Shown here: in pieces, positions 52,729-61,915 of the stretch
How the letters are laid out: the number at the start of each line of letters is the position of its first letter
Numbering within the stretch: the first letter of the stretch is position 1
DNA from: Tropicibacter sp. Alg240-R139
Lineage (GTDB): Bacteria > Pseudomonadota > Alphaproteobacteria > Rhodobacterales > Rhodobacteraceae
Length of the DNA stretch: 64,000 bases
NCBI RefSeq assembly: GCF_900537075.1
Contig: NZ_UNRA01000002.1
Coordinates: 186,001-250,000 of the forward strand
Direction of reading: 5' to 3'
Translations under genes and position numbers: made by a program
The notes under the pieces: model-generated
Seen by the model: only the letters and a program-made list of their open reading frames with translations
Told to the model about the DNA's origin: nothing
The model's database searches: none

Positions 52729-54060
52729 ATGCCCGGACCCCGCCTGACAGAGTTTTATTCGGACCTTGCGGTGCCGAAAAAGGTCGACGTCGTCGTAATC
52801 GGCGGCGGCATCATTGGCGTGTCGACGGCGTTGGAACTGGCGGATCGCGGCGTTTCGGTTCTGCTGTGCGAAAAGGGGCAGATTGGGGCCGAGCAGAGCT
52901 CGCGCAATTGGGGTTGGGTCCGTTTGGGTATGCGCGACCCGCGTGAGATCCCCCTAATGGTCGAGGCCATTCGCATGTGGCATGGGCTGGATGAACGGCT
53001 GGGGCGCAAGACGGGCTATACCCAATCGGGCATCGTGTTTGGTGCGTCCGGTAAGCGCGACCTTGCTGGGTTGGAACGGTGGGCCGAGCATGTGGCTGGC
53101 TTGCAGGTGGGCGACCGGATTGCGCGGGGCGTTGATTTGGACGATGTGCTAGCGGGCCACCGGACGAGCTTGACCGGCGGACTTTACATGCCTGGCGATG
53201 GACGGGCCGAACCCCAGTGGGCGGCGCCTGCAATCGCCGAGGGTGCACGCGACCGGGGGGCATCGATCTTGACTGGTTGCGCTGTTCGGTCGGTTGACGT
53301 GCAAGGTGGCAAAGTGGCGGGTGTAATCACTGAACGCGGTCGTGTGACTTGTGATCGGGTGGTCCTGGCTGGCGGTGCGTGGTCGCGCCTTTTTGCCGGG
53401 AACGCGGGGATCGACCTGCCGCAACTCAAGGTTATGAACACGGTCATGCGCACATCACCGGTTAAAGACGGTCCCGAAGTTGCGCTGTGGTCAGATAAAT
53501 TCGCCATCCGTAAACGGGCTGATGGGGGGTATTCTATCGCCTCGGGTCACGAAAACACCGTGGATCTGGTGCCGGATAGTTTGCGGTTGGCCTGGTCATT
53601 CCTGCCAGCGTTTCGACAAGAGTGGCGCTCGCTGAGGTTTCGTTTGTCCAAGCAGTGGCTGGAAGAGGCTCGGCAGGATCGCCGGTGGTCGCCAACGGAT
53701 GTAACCCCATTCGAGCAGTGCCGTATTCTGGATCCCGAACCGTCCGAGAAGGTGCTGCGCAACGCGTGGAGCAGCGCACGCAAAGCGTTTCCCGCCTTGG
53801 AAAGCGCCGAGATCGTGCAAAGTTGGGCAGGGATGATAGACGTGACGCCGGATGCGATCCCTGTGATTTCGCAGGTGGCAGATCTGCCGGGTATGCATAT
53901 CGCCACTGGGTTTTCTGGGCACGGCTTTGGCATTGGCCCTGGAGCGGGGCAGCTGATGGCCGATTTGGTGACGGGGGCATCCCCGCTGGTGGACCCGTGG
54001 GAATTCCGGCTGTCGCGATTCACCGATGGCGCCCGCGTGGCCCCTGATCCGGGCTACTAG
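52729..54060 (+). CDS. FAD-dependent oxidoreductase (DadA/glycine-oxidase-like, DAO family)
   Basis: 443 aa DAO-superfamily flavoenzyme. The dinucleotide loop VVVIGGGIIGVSTALELADRG is near residue 20-40 (written in part), SSRNWGWVRLGMRDPRE follows, and the FAD-pyrophosphate end GFSGHGFGIGPGAGQLMADL lies near the C-terminus. Such enzymes oxidise D-amino acids, glycine, sarcosine or dimethylglycine. The substrate is unknown and the neighbours do not decide. It starts 113 bp after nadE, so it may have its own promoter; the SD is weak. The M19 dipeptidase follows after 134 bp. Confidence 0.9.
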   Translation: MPGPRLTEFYSDLAVPKKVDVVVIGGGIIGVSTALELADRGVSVLLCEKGQIGAEQSSRNWGWVRLGMRDPREIPLMVEAIRMWHGLDERLGRKTGYTQSGIVFGASGKRDLAGLERWAEHVAGLQVGDRIARGVDLDDVLAGHRTSLTGGLYMPGDGRAEPQWAAPAIAEGARDRGASILTGCAVRSVDVQGGKVAGVITERGRVTCDRVVLAGGAWSRLFAGNAGIDLPQLKVMNTVMRTSPVKDGPEVALWSDKFAIRKRADGGYSIASGHENTVDLVPDSLRLAWSFLPAFRQEWRSLRFRLSKQWLEEARQDRRWSPTDVTPFEQCRILDPEPSEKVLRNAWSSARKAFPALESAEIVQSWAGMIDVTPDAIPVISQVADLPGMHIATGFSGHGFGIGPGAGQLMADLVTGASPLVDPWEFRLSRFTDGARVAPDPGY

Positions 54061-54194
54061 CCAAGCTTAGGTGAGTTCTTCGAGTTTCACTTGGAAAACT
54101 GACGTTTTGACTGTGCATGTTGATCCTGCGCGCAGTCACTTGCTAGGAATAACTTATTACAGTTCAGCTAGTAGATCAGAGGCTTTTTCCCATC

Positions 54195-55253
54195 ATGCAG
54201 GTTCAGCACTCTTACATCTTCGATGGTCACAACGATGTCCTAAGCCGGATGTTGTCACGTTCTCCGCTCGACTACACAAAAGCATTCGAAACCGGATGGG
54301 ATGGCCATATCGACGTGCCCAAGGCCAAGGCAGGCGGTTTGAATGCGGGGTTTTTCGCTGTCTACATCTCTTCTGGCGGCGATGGGGCAAGCATCGTCGA
54401 ACTGATGCAGAGGCATGGCTATGACCTGCCTTTGCCCGAGCAGATAAAAACTGGCGATGCTGGTCCCGTTGCTTGGCAGCAGATCGAAATCCTCAAAACG
54501 TTAGAGCAACATGGTCTTGTCAGGATTTGCACAGATGTCTCGCAGATCAAAGAGAGTGTTGAAAATGGCCCGATAGCCGCGGTTCTTCATATGGAAGGCG
54601 CAGAAGCGATTGGGCCTGACTTGGCCGAACTGGATGCGTTTCACGCTGAGGGGCTGCGATCTTTGGGTCCGGTTTGGAGCCGCCCGACAATTTTTGGCGA
54701 AGGGGTGCCATTTCGCTTTCCCTCCACACCTGACACTGGCGGCGGCCTGACAGAGGCGGGGCACAGATTGGTGCGCCGCTGCAACACGTTGGGGATTATG
54801 CTGGATGTGTCTCATCTTAACGAAGCTGGTTTTTGGGATCTGGCGTCCACAACAGATGCGCCCATTGTAGCGACACATTCCAATGTGCACGCCATCTGTC
54901 CCCACTCCCGTAATCTTACGGACAAGCAACTTGAGGCCATCGCCGAAAGTGGTGGAGTGGTTGGCTTGAACTACGCCACGGCCATGTTGCGGGCGGATGG
55001 CCGCATGGTTGCCGAAACACCGGTGGCTGAGATGATCCGGCATCTGGAGCATATGCTGGGAATCTTGGGTGAAAATGGCGTGGCGCTTGGGTCGGATTTT
55101 GACGGCGCCATGGTGCCAGAGACCATTGGCGACGCCAGCGGGCTGGGTGTTCTGAGGTCCGCGATGCAGGATGCTGGATTTGGCGCGGAACTGATCGAAA
55201 AGATCTGTCACCGGAACTGGCTGGACGTTCTGGCGCGTACTTGGGACGTGTAA
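54195..55253 (+). CDS. Membrane dipeptidase (peptidase family M19)
   Basis: 352 aa TIM-barrel metallopeptidase. Zinc ligands are seen in DGHNDVLSRML (HxD near residue 11-13), HMEGAEAIG (bridging Glu), ATHSNVHAICPHSRN (His ligands) and GSDFDGA (catalytic Asp region). No signal peptide, so likely cytoplasmic despite the family name. It hydrolyses dipeptides including D-amino-acid ones. ATG at 54195. The 134-bp gap before it contains no clear terminator or promoter. A hairpin follows the stop. Confidence 0.93.
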   Translation: MQVQHSYIFDGHNDVLSRMLSRSPLDYTKAFETGWDGHIDVPKAKAGGLNAGFFAVYISSGGDGASIVELMQRHGYDLPLPEQIKTGDAGPVAWQQIEILKTLEQHGLVRICTDVSQIKESVENGPIAAVLHMEGAEAIGPDLAELDAFHAEGLRSLGPVWSRPTIFGEGVPFRFPSTPDTGGGLTEAGHRLVRRCNTLGIMLDVSHLNEAGFWDLASTTDAPIVATHSNVHAICPHSRNLTDKQLEAIAESGGVVGLNYATAMLRADGRMVAETPVAEMIRHLEHMLGILGENGVALGSDFDGAMVPETIGDASGLGVLRSAMQDAGFGAELIEKICHRNWLDVLARTWDV

Positions 55254-55258
55254 GAGGG

Positions 55259-55281
55259 GGTGGCCCAACTGGCAGGCCACC
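55259..55281. terminator. Hairpin between convergent genes
   Basis: GGTGGCC (55259-55265) and GGCCACC (55275-55281), loop of 9, without a T tract. It lies between the M19 dipeptidase and the convergent MBL gene. Confidence 0.35.
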
Positions 55282-55290
55282 GCGCTTGGA

Positions 55291-56223
55291 TTAACCCATC
55301 AACTGATAGCTGACCGGCACATAGCGAAAGCCTTCGTCGCGGGTTTCAACGTAGCCAGCGGCGGGGAAGGGCATGTGATAACCGATCATCGGGATCTTGT
55401 CGGCGGCCAGCATTCCCAGAACGCGACGTCGCGAGGCAGCGGCATCTTCGGGCGAGGCGTCAAAGCTGAAGGCCCAGTCGGGGCGCGCAAAGCTCCAGAC
55501 ATAGTGGTTGGCCAGGTCCGCCGTCAAAACCAACTGACGCCCGCCGCTTTCCAGCATGAAACAGGTGTGACCGGGCGTGTGGCCGTGGCTGGCCACGGCT
55601 GTAACGCCGGACACGACACTGTCGCCATCGTTTAGGAAGGTCATCTTTTCGGCCAAAGGCGTGACCAGTTTGGCGACCATGTCACCCACGCGATTCCCGG
55701 CCTCCATCTTGGACCAGAAATTGTATTCGGCCGCCGCCGTCACATATCTTGCGTTGGGGAATGTCGGGGCGCCGTCGGTCATCATGCCGCCAATGTGGTC
55801 GGGGTGCATGTGGGTGATGACTACTACATCGATGGCGTCCGCCGAAACACCCGCCTGCGCCATCGCCTTTGCGATGCCGCCCTGGCCCAGACCAGTGTCG
55901 AACAGCACGAGTTCGCTGCCCGTGTCGATCACGGTAGGGGTGAAATAGAACTGCACACTGTCTGACGGAATGAAGTTTTCGGCAGACAGTTGCGCGAACT
56001 CGTCATCCGATGCGGCCTTGCCGAACATGTCCTTTGGACCTTCACGCATGGCGCTGCCATCAAGCAGCGTAGTCACGGACATATCGCCCAATTTGAAACT
56101 ACGTGCGAGCGGTGCGGGGGCCTTGCCGCCATGTCCACCTGCCAACAAGGGCGAAGCAGCGGCAGCAAGCGGAAGGGCGGCGGCACCGGTCAGCGCGGCG
56201 CGGCGGGTCATGTTCAGGGTCAT
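55291..56223 (-). CDS. MBL-fold metallo-hydrolase with Tat-like signal
   Basis: 310 aa. The N-terminus MTLNMTRRAALTGAAALP is a twin-arginine-like signal (TRRAALTG) cleaved after LLA or similar, so the protein is periplasmic. The metallo-beta-lactamase fold has THMHPDHIGG (HxHxDH), then ASHGHTPGH and TADLANH, with a terminal GYHMPFPAAG His. Substrate unknown; quorum-quenching lactonases share the fold, but specific features are not visible. The frame extends to 56271; ATG at 56223 has AAGGAG eight bases upstream. Confidence 0.9.
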   Translation of the reverse strand: MTLNMTRRAALTGAAALPLAAAASPLLAGGHGGKAPAPLARSFKLGDMSVTTLLDGSAMREGPKDMFGKAASDDEFAQLSAENFIPSDSVQFYFTPTVIDTGSELVLFDTGLGQGGIAKAMAQAGVSADAIDVVVITHMHPDHIGGMMTDGAPTFPNARYVTAAAEYNFWSKMEAGNRVGDMVAKLVTPLAEKMTFLNDGDSVVSGVTAVASHGHTPGHTCFMLESGGRQLVLTADLANHYVWSFARPDWAFSFDASPEDAAASRRRVLGMLAADKIPMIGYHMPFPAAGYVETRDEGFRYVPVSYQLMG

Positions 56224-56355
56224 CGGGTCACTCCTTGTTGGTCTTTCAACGTGCTGGTCCAATATCGCCAAAGCTAGTCCGGTTTGGTGACATGACCATC
56301 ACCTTCGCGTGTGCTTTTTCTGGCTTGGTGTCGGGATGGCGCCTAAAGTGGTGAC

Positions 56356-56784
56356 ATGAGCGCCAACAAGACCCAACCCACCGACGCAGACGTTGCAGCA
56401 TATCTTGCCAGGGTGATGCCCGCATCCAAAGCCGCAGACGCTGTGCGATTGGACCAGCTGTTTCGTGAAGTCACGGGGTTTCAGCCGGTGATGTGGGGCG
56501 AGGCCATCGTGGGGTATGGGCGGTATCACTATCGCTACAAAACGGGCCGCGAGGGGGATTTTCTTGCCACTGGCTTTGCGCCGCGCAAATTGGCCCTGTC
56601 GATCTACATCATGCCGGGTTATGCGGATTTTGATGATATTCTGGCGCGCCTGGGTAAACACAAGATCGGCAAATCCTGCCTGTATGTGAACAAGCTGGCG
56701 GATATTGATCTGGAAGTGTTGGCAGAGCTAATCCGTGCCGGGTTGCGTGATCTTGGTAACCACTGGCCGGTTGAACCAACCTGA
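56356..56784 (+). CDS. DUF1801 domain-containing protein
   Basis: 142 aa soluble protein. It contains a YdhG/DUF1801-like fold: LFREVTGFQPVMWGEAIVGYGRYHYRYKTG, written in part, then FAPRKLALSIYIMPGY and KHKIGKSCLYVNKLADID. No enzymatic role is established for the family. ATG at 56356 is the first in frame and lies in the short gap after the divergent MBL gene. gltX follows in the same direction after ~75 bp. Confidence 0.88.
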   Translation: MSANKTQPTDADVAAYLARVMPASKAADAVRLDQLFREVTGFQPVMWGEAIVGYGRYHYRYKTGREGDFLATGFAPRKLALSIYIMPGYADFDDILARLGKHKIGKSCLYVNKLADIDLEVLAELIRAGLRDLGNHWPVEPT

Positions 56785-56859
56785 CCTTGCAGCACTCCTT
56801 GCCCTCTACTGGACAAAACGGCACGCCTGTGACAATTGACGCGGCAACAGGAGATGCTG

Positions 56860-58182
56860 ATGACCACCACCCGTTTCGCCCCGTCGCCCACCGGTTACAT
56901 TCACGTGGGCAACCTGCGCACTGCGCTGATGAACTATCTGATCGCCCGCAAAGCAGGCGGCACGTTCATCTTGCGCATCGACGACACCGACCCGGAGCGC
57001 TCGAAAGAGGAATACGTCGACGGCATCAAGCAGGATTTGGAATGGCTGGGTCTGCAGTGGGATCGGGTCGAACGGCAGTCCGAGCGGTTGGAGCAGTACA
57101 ACGCAGCCGCCGACAAACTGCGCGAGATGGGTCGGTTTTATGAGGCATTCGAGACGCCGGTCGAGCTAGACCTGAAGCGCAAGAAACAACTCAACATGGG
57201 CAAACCGCCAGTCTATGACCGTGCTGCGCTGAACCTGTCAGATGCCGAAAAAGACGCCCTGCGCGCCGAGCGTGGCAATGGCGTCTGGCGGTTTAAGCTG
57301 GATCACGAACGGATCGATTGGACCGATGGCATTCTTGGCGACATCTCGATTGATGCCTCCAGCGTGTCGGACCCGGTTCTGATCCGTGGTGATGGGCAGC
57401 TGCTCTATACCTTGGCGTCGGTCGTGGATGACACTGAAATGGGCGTGACGGATGTGGTGCGTGGGTCGGATCACGTGACCAACACTGCGACACAGATCCA
57501 GATCATCAAGGCCCTTGGTGGCGATTGCCCGCGTTTTGCACACCATTCGTTGCTGACCGGCCCGCAGGGCGAGGCGCTGTCGAAACGACTGGGCACTTTG
57601 GCCTTGCGTGATCTGCGCGAGGCGGGCGTGCAGCCGATGGCATTGCTGTCGCTGATGGCACGTTTGGGCTCGTCCGACCCGGTCGAGCTGCGTTCGGATA
57701 TGGCACAGCTGATCGACGGGTTCGACATAAATCGCTTTGGTGCTGCACCAACCAAGTTCGACGAGCAGGACCTGTACCCGCTGACCGCGCATTACCTGCA
57801 GACGCTGCCGCTAAGCGCGGTTGCTGATCAGGTTTCAGGTGTTGGTGTTCCGGGTGAATTGGCCGAAGCGTTCTGGTTGATGGCGCGTGGCAACATCTCC
57901 ACGCTCAAGGATCTGGGTGCTTGGTGGCAGCTTTGCCGCGACGGGGCCGAGCCGCTGATCGATGACGAAGACCGCGAATTCATTGCCGAGGCCATGGCGC
58001 TGTTGCCTGACGACGTAGATGGCGACACCTGGGGCAGCTGGACCAAGGCCGTGAAAGAGGCCACCGGTCGCAAGGGCAAGGGCCTGTTCATGCCGCTGCG
58101 CAAGGCGCTGACCGGTCAGGAACGGGGCCCGGAAATGGCGGTTCTGCTGCCGCTGTTGCAGGTGATCAAGGCGCGCGGGTAA
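56860..58182 (+). CDS. gltX: Glutamyl-tRNA synthetase
   Basis: 440 aa class I synthetase: RFAPSPTGYIHVGNLR (HIGH motif) at residues 5-20, and ALSKRLGTLAL as the KMSKS equivalent. It charges tRNA-Glu (in alphaproteobacteria often also tRNA-Gln, later amidated). Alphaproteobacteria commonly carry two gltX copies; this short type resembles GltX2. Two ATGs six bases apart occur; AGGAG (56849-56853) is six bases before 56860, which I take. A terminator follows. Confidence 0.97.
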   Translation: MTTTRFAPSPTGYIHVGNLRTALMNYLIARKAGGTFILRIDDTDPERSKEEYVDGIKQDLEWLGLQWDRVERQSERLEQYNAAADKLREMGRFYEAFETPVELDLKRKKQLNMGKPPVYDRAALNLSDAEKDALRAERGNGVWRFKLDHERIDWTDGILGDISIDASSVSDPVLIRGDGQLLYTLASVVDDTEMGVTDVVRGSDHVTNTATQIQIIKALGGDCPRFAHHSLLTGPQGEALSKRLGTLALRDLREAGVQPMALLSLMARLGSSDPVELRSDMAQLIDGFDINRFGAAPTKFDEQDLYPLTAHYLQTLPLSAVADQVSGVGVPGELAEAFWLMARGNISTLKDLGAWWQLCRDGAEPLIDDEDREFIAEAMALLPDDVDGDTWGSWTKAVKEATGRKGKGLFMPLRKALTGQERGPEMAVLLPLLQVIKARG

Positions 58183-58240
58183 GTCGTGCCGTTCAGGCGC
58201 GTGCTTCTGGCGGAGCCGTATTTGGAACAAAAAGAAACGA

Positions 58241-58270
58241 GGGCGGCTTTGATCCAGGGCTGCCCTTTTC
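58241..58270 (+). terminator. Rho-independent terminator of gltX
   Basis: Stem GGGCGGC (58241-58247) with GCTGCCC (58259-58265), one wobble pair, followed by TTTTCTT. Its end touches the stop of the convergent GGCT gene. Confidence 0.75.
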
Positions 58271-58846
58271 TTATGCTGGTTGGATGGGCTTGACGTTTAG
58301 GTCTGCGAGGTGGCTCTCCACCAGAGCGGTCTCCTCCGGGGTGAGTGTTTGGTGGCGTGGGTAACGGGGCGCTGCGCGGTCATCCAGAATCGGAGCATCC
58401 CAACCGTCGGTGGTGGCAAAGAAATCGGTGACACCTTTAAGCCCGAACATCTGGTGATAGCCCTGAACAACTACGTCCAGGTAGCTCAGAAGGATCGGGT
58501 GCCGGGTGTCAGGTGGTGATTGTCGCGCCACTGGGACGGCATAGACGGCGATCTCGGCCGGGTGGGGTAGATTGTGGCTGATGGACTGGGTCGATGAATG
58601 GCGATCATAGGCCCATTCGCGTTCATCCAAGGCGGCCCAATCGTTGTTGGGGACATGGGCGATCAACCCGTCGATCTCGGACGCCTCGCACGGAACGGCG
58701 GTCAGAAAGGCCACGGGACGCAGGTCGGTGTGCCGCCAAGCGCGCCGCCACCCACGCAAGCGGGCTGGTTGCGGGTTCAAGTAGTCGTGCGTGGCGCGGT
58801 TCACTAGGCTGCCGTAGCCAAAGAAATAGGGGGAGGTCATCGTCAT
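58271..58846 (-). CDS. Gamma-glutamylcyclotransferase-like protein
   Basis: 191 aa (from 58846). The GGCT fold is seen in FFGYGSLVN (the substrate loop YGSL), FLTAVPCEASEIDGLIAHV, and a likely catalytic Glu in LDEREWAYD. Members cyclise gamma-glutamyl groups, for example in glutathione turnover. Several in-frame ATGs exist (58867, 58846, 58840); none has a strong SD, so the start is uncertain by about nine codons. Divergent from the Rrf2 regulator, with an FNR-like box between. Confidence 0.85.
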   Translation of the reverse strand: MTMTSPYFFGYGSLVNRATHDYLNPQPARLRGWRRAWRHTDLRPVAFLTAVPCEASEIDGLIAHVPNNDWAALDEREWAYDRHSSTQSISHNLPHPAEIAVYAVPVARQSPPDTRHPILLSYLDVVVQGYHQMFGLKGVTDFFATTDGWDAPILDDRAAPRYPRHQTLTPEETALVESHLADLNVKPIQPA

Positions 58847-58866
58847 TCTGCCGCTCGGTTGCTCCA

Positions 58867-58880
58867 TTGATGTATGTCAA
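58867..58880. promoter_or_regulatory. FNR/NnrR-like box before the Rrf2 gene
   Basis: TTGATGTATGTCAA fits TTGAT-N4-ATCAA with one mismatch and TTG-N8-CAA exactly, the FNR/CRP superfamily sites for FnrL and NnrR. It lies about 60 bp upstream of the Rrf2 start. Confidence 0.4.
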
Positions 58881-58939
58881 ACCGCTTTTTTGCGGGATGT
58901 GCAATAGATGGCGCAGCTAGAGACCGAGGAGGCGTTGCC

Positions 58940-59386
58940 ATGCGTATCACCAAGAGAACCAACATTGCTGTGCGGTTGTTGATGTATTGTGCCGCGCATA
59001 CCGACCGGCTGGTGACAAAATCCGAGATCGCCGAGGTTTGCAACATCTCGGAAAACCATCTGGCACAGGTCATCAACCAATTGAGCCAGCTGAATTTCCT
59101 GAGCACACAGCGCGGTCGCAACGGCGGTATGAGTTTGGCGCGCAGTGCCGATCAGATCCAAATCGGCGACGTGTTTCGCCATATTGAAGGAAATCTGCCT
59201 ATTGCCGAATGTTTTGCGGATGTCGACAACACTTGCCCCCTGACAGACGCCTGTCGATTGCGCGTGGCGCTGAGTGACGCAGCGCAGGCGTTCTATGCCT
59301 CGCTGGATGAGATCACGCTGGAAGCTCTGGTGTGTGACAACACCGACCTGTTGAAGATACTACAACCGATCACCTGCGGGCGCTGA
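58940..59386 (+). CDS. Rrf2 family transcriptional regulator, NsrR-like
   Basis: 148 aa. N-terminal winged helix (about 1-65) with RITKRTNIAVRLLMY and ISENHLAQVINQLSQL. Three cysteines C91, C99 and C105 (ECF, TCP, ACRLR) are the positions that hold the Fe-S cluster in NsrR, followed by the NsrR-like tail FYASLDEITLEALV. NsrR senses nitric oxide through its cluster and represses NO-detoxification genes. The first spacing (C-x7-C) is longer than I recall for E. coli NsrR. The start is ATG 58940 with GAGGAGG at 58926-58932. No target gene is evident next to it. Confidence 0.92.
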   Translation: MRITKRTNIAVRLLMYCAAHTDRLVTKSEIAEVCNISENHLAQVINQLSQLNFLSTQRGRNGGMSLARSADQIQIGDVFRHIEGNLPIAECFADVDNTCPLTDACRLRVALSDAAQAFYASLDEITLEALVCDNTDLLKILQPITCGR

Positions 59387-61915
59387 TCATTCGCGCGCCC
59401 GCAAATTCTGCGCCGGGCTGACGGACAGAGGACGCCAGGCAAAGGCGAGCCCTGCAAGCAGGGTCGCAAACACCCCGCCTGAGACGATGGCTACCGCCGA
59501 GGGCCAAATCACAGTAAAGTCGGTTTCCAGCACATAGTTACTGACGGCCCATCCGCCCAACACACCTGCCAAAAGCGCTATGCAGCCAGCAGCCGCGCCC
59601 AAGAATGCCGAGCGTAGCGCAAAGCTGGACAACACCCGCGCGCGTGTTGCGCCCAAGGTTTTCAGGATCGATGCCTCGTAGGTGCGCGCGGCCTCACCCG
59701 CAGCGGCGGCTCCGATCAGGACCAAAAAGCCGGTCAACAGCGAAGCGCCTGCGCCGTATGATGTGGCTGCTGCCAAACCGGCCAGAACATCCGACACACG
59801 GTCGATGGCGTCTTTCACACGGATTGCAGTGATGTTGGGATAGTCCTCGGCCAGATCGCGCAGGATCTGGGTTTCAGCCTCTTCTTCGGCATAAACGGTC
59901 GAGATGAAACTGTGCGGGGCACCCGCGACGGCAGACGGGTTCATCGTCATCACAAATCCGATCCCGGCAGTCGAGAAATCAACCTCGCGGAATGATGTGA
60001 TGGTCGCATCAATGTCCCGACCAAGGATGTTTACGGTCAGCGTGTCGCCAAGCGAGAGGCCCAGTTCTTCGCCCTCCTCGGCGGCAAAGCTGATTTGTGG
60101 CGGGCCAGTGTAGTCCTTGGGCCACCACTCACCTTCGAGCAGGCGGGTGTTGTCGGGCATATCGGCGGCATAGGTAATGCCCCGGTCGCCTTCGATCACC
60201 CAGTGATCGCCGGCCACTTCGATGGCGGATTCCCCGTTGATCTGGGTGATCACGCCACGCAACATCGGGGCGCTTTCGATCTTGCTGACAGCGGGATCGT
60301 TTTCCAGCCGTTCCATGTAGCCCGGCATCTGATCCTTCTGGATGTCGACAAAGAAATACGAGGGCGCGATGTCGGGCAGGTTGCCGGAAATGGCATTTCG
60401 CAGGTTGCCGTCGATTTGCCCGACGGCGGCCAGTACCGACAGCCCCAGACCGAGCGAAAGAACCACCGAAGCTGCCCCTTCGCGCGGGTCCGAGATGGCT
60501 GCGAATGCCCATCGGAGCGCGGGTTTGCCGCGTGCCGGACGCGACCCAAGTCGCGCCAGCTTGCGCAAGCCGATTGCCGAAAGCGAAAGCAGCAGCAACG
60601 TGCCAATCAAGCCACCTGTGGTCCAAAGCGTCAATTCAGCCGAACCGCTGAACCAGGCCGCCAAACCGATCAGCAACGCCAAACCGCTCAAAGTCGCAAG
60701 AAGATACCCAAAGCGCGGTAGCAGCCGGGCGCGGCTGAGCGCGTCGCGGTAGAGCGCAGCGGGGCCTATCTCGGCCGTGCGCGACAGAGGCCAGAGGGTG
60801 AACACAAACGCAGTGAGCAAGCCATAAAGCGCAGCTTCGGCTAGCGGGCCGGGGTAGATTGAAAAGGCCGCCGGAATTGGCAAGCGGGCCTCGATAATTG
60901 GGGCCAGCAGGACAGGCACAAGGCCGCCCAACAACAAGCCCAGGGCTATGCCCAGGATCGACAGGGCGCCGATTTGCAGGAAGTAGGTTTGGAAGATAGT
61001 GGCCCGGTCTGCTCCGAGTGTGCGGAAAGTGGCAATGGTGCTGGTTTTCCCTGCTAGATATGACCGTACAGCGGCAGACACGCCGACGCCGCCAACGGCC
61101 AGGCCAGCCAAGCCCACCAAAATTAGAAACGCACCCAAACGGTTTACGAATTCAGCTACGCCTGGCGCACCATTGCGGGAATCGGTCCAGCGCATGCCCG
61201 ATGTAGTGAACGCATCTTTGGCCTGTTCGGATAAGATCGGCAGGTCTGCCTGTGGCGGCAGGTCCATGCGATACTTGGTCGAATAAAGCGATCCGGGTAC
61301 GAGCAACCCGGAGTCCTGCAGGTCTGTCGTGTACAACAAGGTTCGAGGGCCCAGACCAAAACCATCTGCGGCGGCATCTGGTTCGCGTGTGAGCTCTGCC
61401 ATCAGAACAAAGTCTTGTGTGCCCAGTCGAAAGGTTTCCCCTGGTGTCAAACCCAGACGGTCCATCAAAACGCGGTCCATCACGGCACCCGGCAAACCGC
61501 CGGTTCCATCCAAGGCGGTGGGCAGCGGCATGTCTGGGTTCAACTCCACCGTGCCCACCAGCGGGTATAGCTCATCGACCGATTTCACCTGTGTCAGACC
61601 GCGTTCGGTAACACCGTCATTGTCAACCACGGCCATAGAGCGAAAATCGGTCACCTCGGAAACCTGAGTTGCATTCTCGGCCATCCAGGCGCGTTCCAGG
61701 TCAGAGGCAAACCGATATGTGAACTCCATCTGCGCGTCGCCGCCCAGAATGGCGGATCCTTCGCGTGTTAGTCCCTCGGTGATACCGGCACGGATCGAAC
61801 CGACCGCAGCGATGGCAGCGACACCAAGGGCAAGACACGCAAGGAAGATGCGAAAGCCGTGCAGGCCGCCGCGCAACTCTCGGGCCGCAAAGCGGGAAGC
61901 TAGGCGCAGGCTCAT
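59387..61915 (-). CDS. FtsX-like ABC permease (YbbP/LolC-type)
   Basis: 842 aa with about ten membrane helices: one N-terminal, a large periplasmic domain (~45-250), a central block of helices, a second periplasmic region and a C-terminal FtsX domain (~720-835, GFLVLIGAAAAGEAARTYEASILKTLGA in part). This is the MacB/YbbP-type duplicated FtsX architecture. These mechanotransmission-type ABC systems move lipids, peptides or work on the envelope; the substrate is unknown. The ATG overlaps the ATPase stop by 4 bp, and the stop abuts the convergent Rrf2 stop. Confidence 0.92.
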   Translation of the reverse strand: MSLRLASRFAARELRGGLHGFRIFLACLALGVAAIAAVGSIRAGITEGLTREGSAILGGDAQMEFTYRFASDLERAWMAENATQVSEVTDFRSMAVVDNDGVTERGLTQVKSVDELYPLVGTVELNPDMPLPTALDGTGGLPGAVMDRVLMDRLGLTPGETFRLGTQDFVLMAELTREPDAAADGFGLGPRTLLYTTDLQDSGLLVPGSLYSTKYRMDLPPQADLPILSEQAKDAFTTSGMRWTDSRNGAPGVAEFVNRLGAFLILVGLAGLAVGGVGVSAAVRSYLAGKTSTIATFRTLGADRATIFQTYFLQIGALSILGIALGLLLGGLVPVLLAPIIEARLPIPAAFSIYPGPLAEAALYGLLTAFVFTLWPLSRTAEIGPAALYRDALSRARLLPRFGYLLATLSGLALLIGLAAWFSGSAELTLWTTGGLIGTLLLLSLSAIGLRKLARLGSRPARGKPALRWAFAAISDPREGAASVVLSLGLGLSVLAAVGQIDGNLRNAISGNLPDIAPSYFFVDIQKDQMPGYMERLENDPAVSKIESAPMLRGVITQINGESAIEVAGDHWVIEGDRGITYAADMPDNTRLLEGEWWPKDYTGPPQISFAAEEGEELGLSLGDTLTVNILGRDIDATITSFREVDFSTAGIGFVMTMNPSAVAGAPHSFISTVYAEEEAETQILRDLAEDYPNITAIRVKDAIDRVSDVLAGLAAATSYGAGASLLTGFLVLIGAAAAGEAARTYEASILKTLGATRARVLSSFALRSAFLGAAAGCIALLAGVLGGWAVSNYVLETDFTVIWPSAVAIVSGGVFATLLAGLAFAWRPLSVSPAQNLRARE

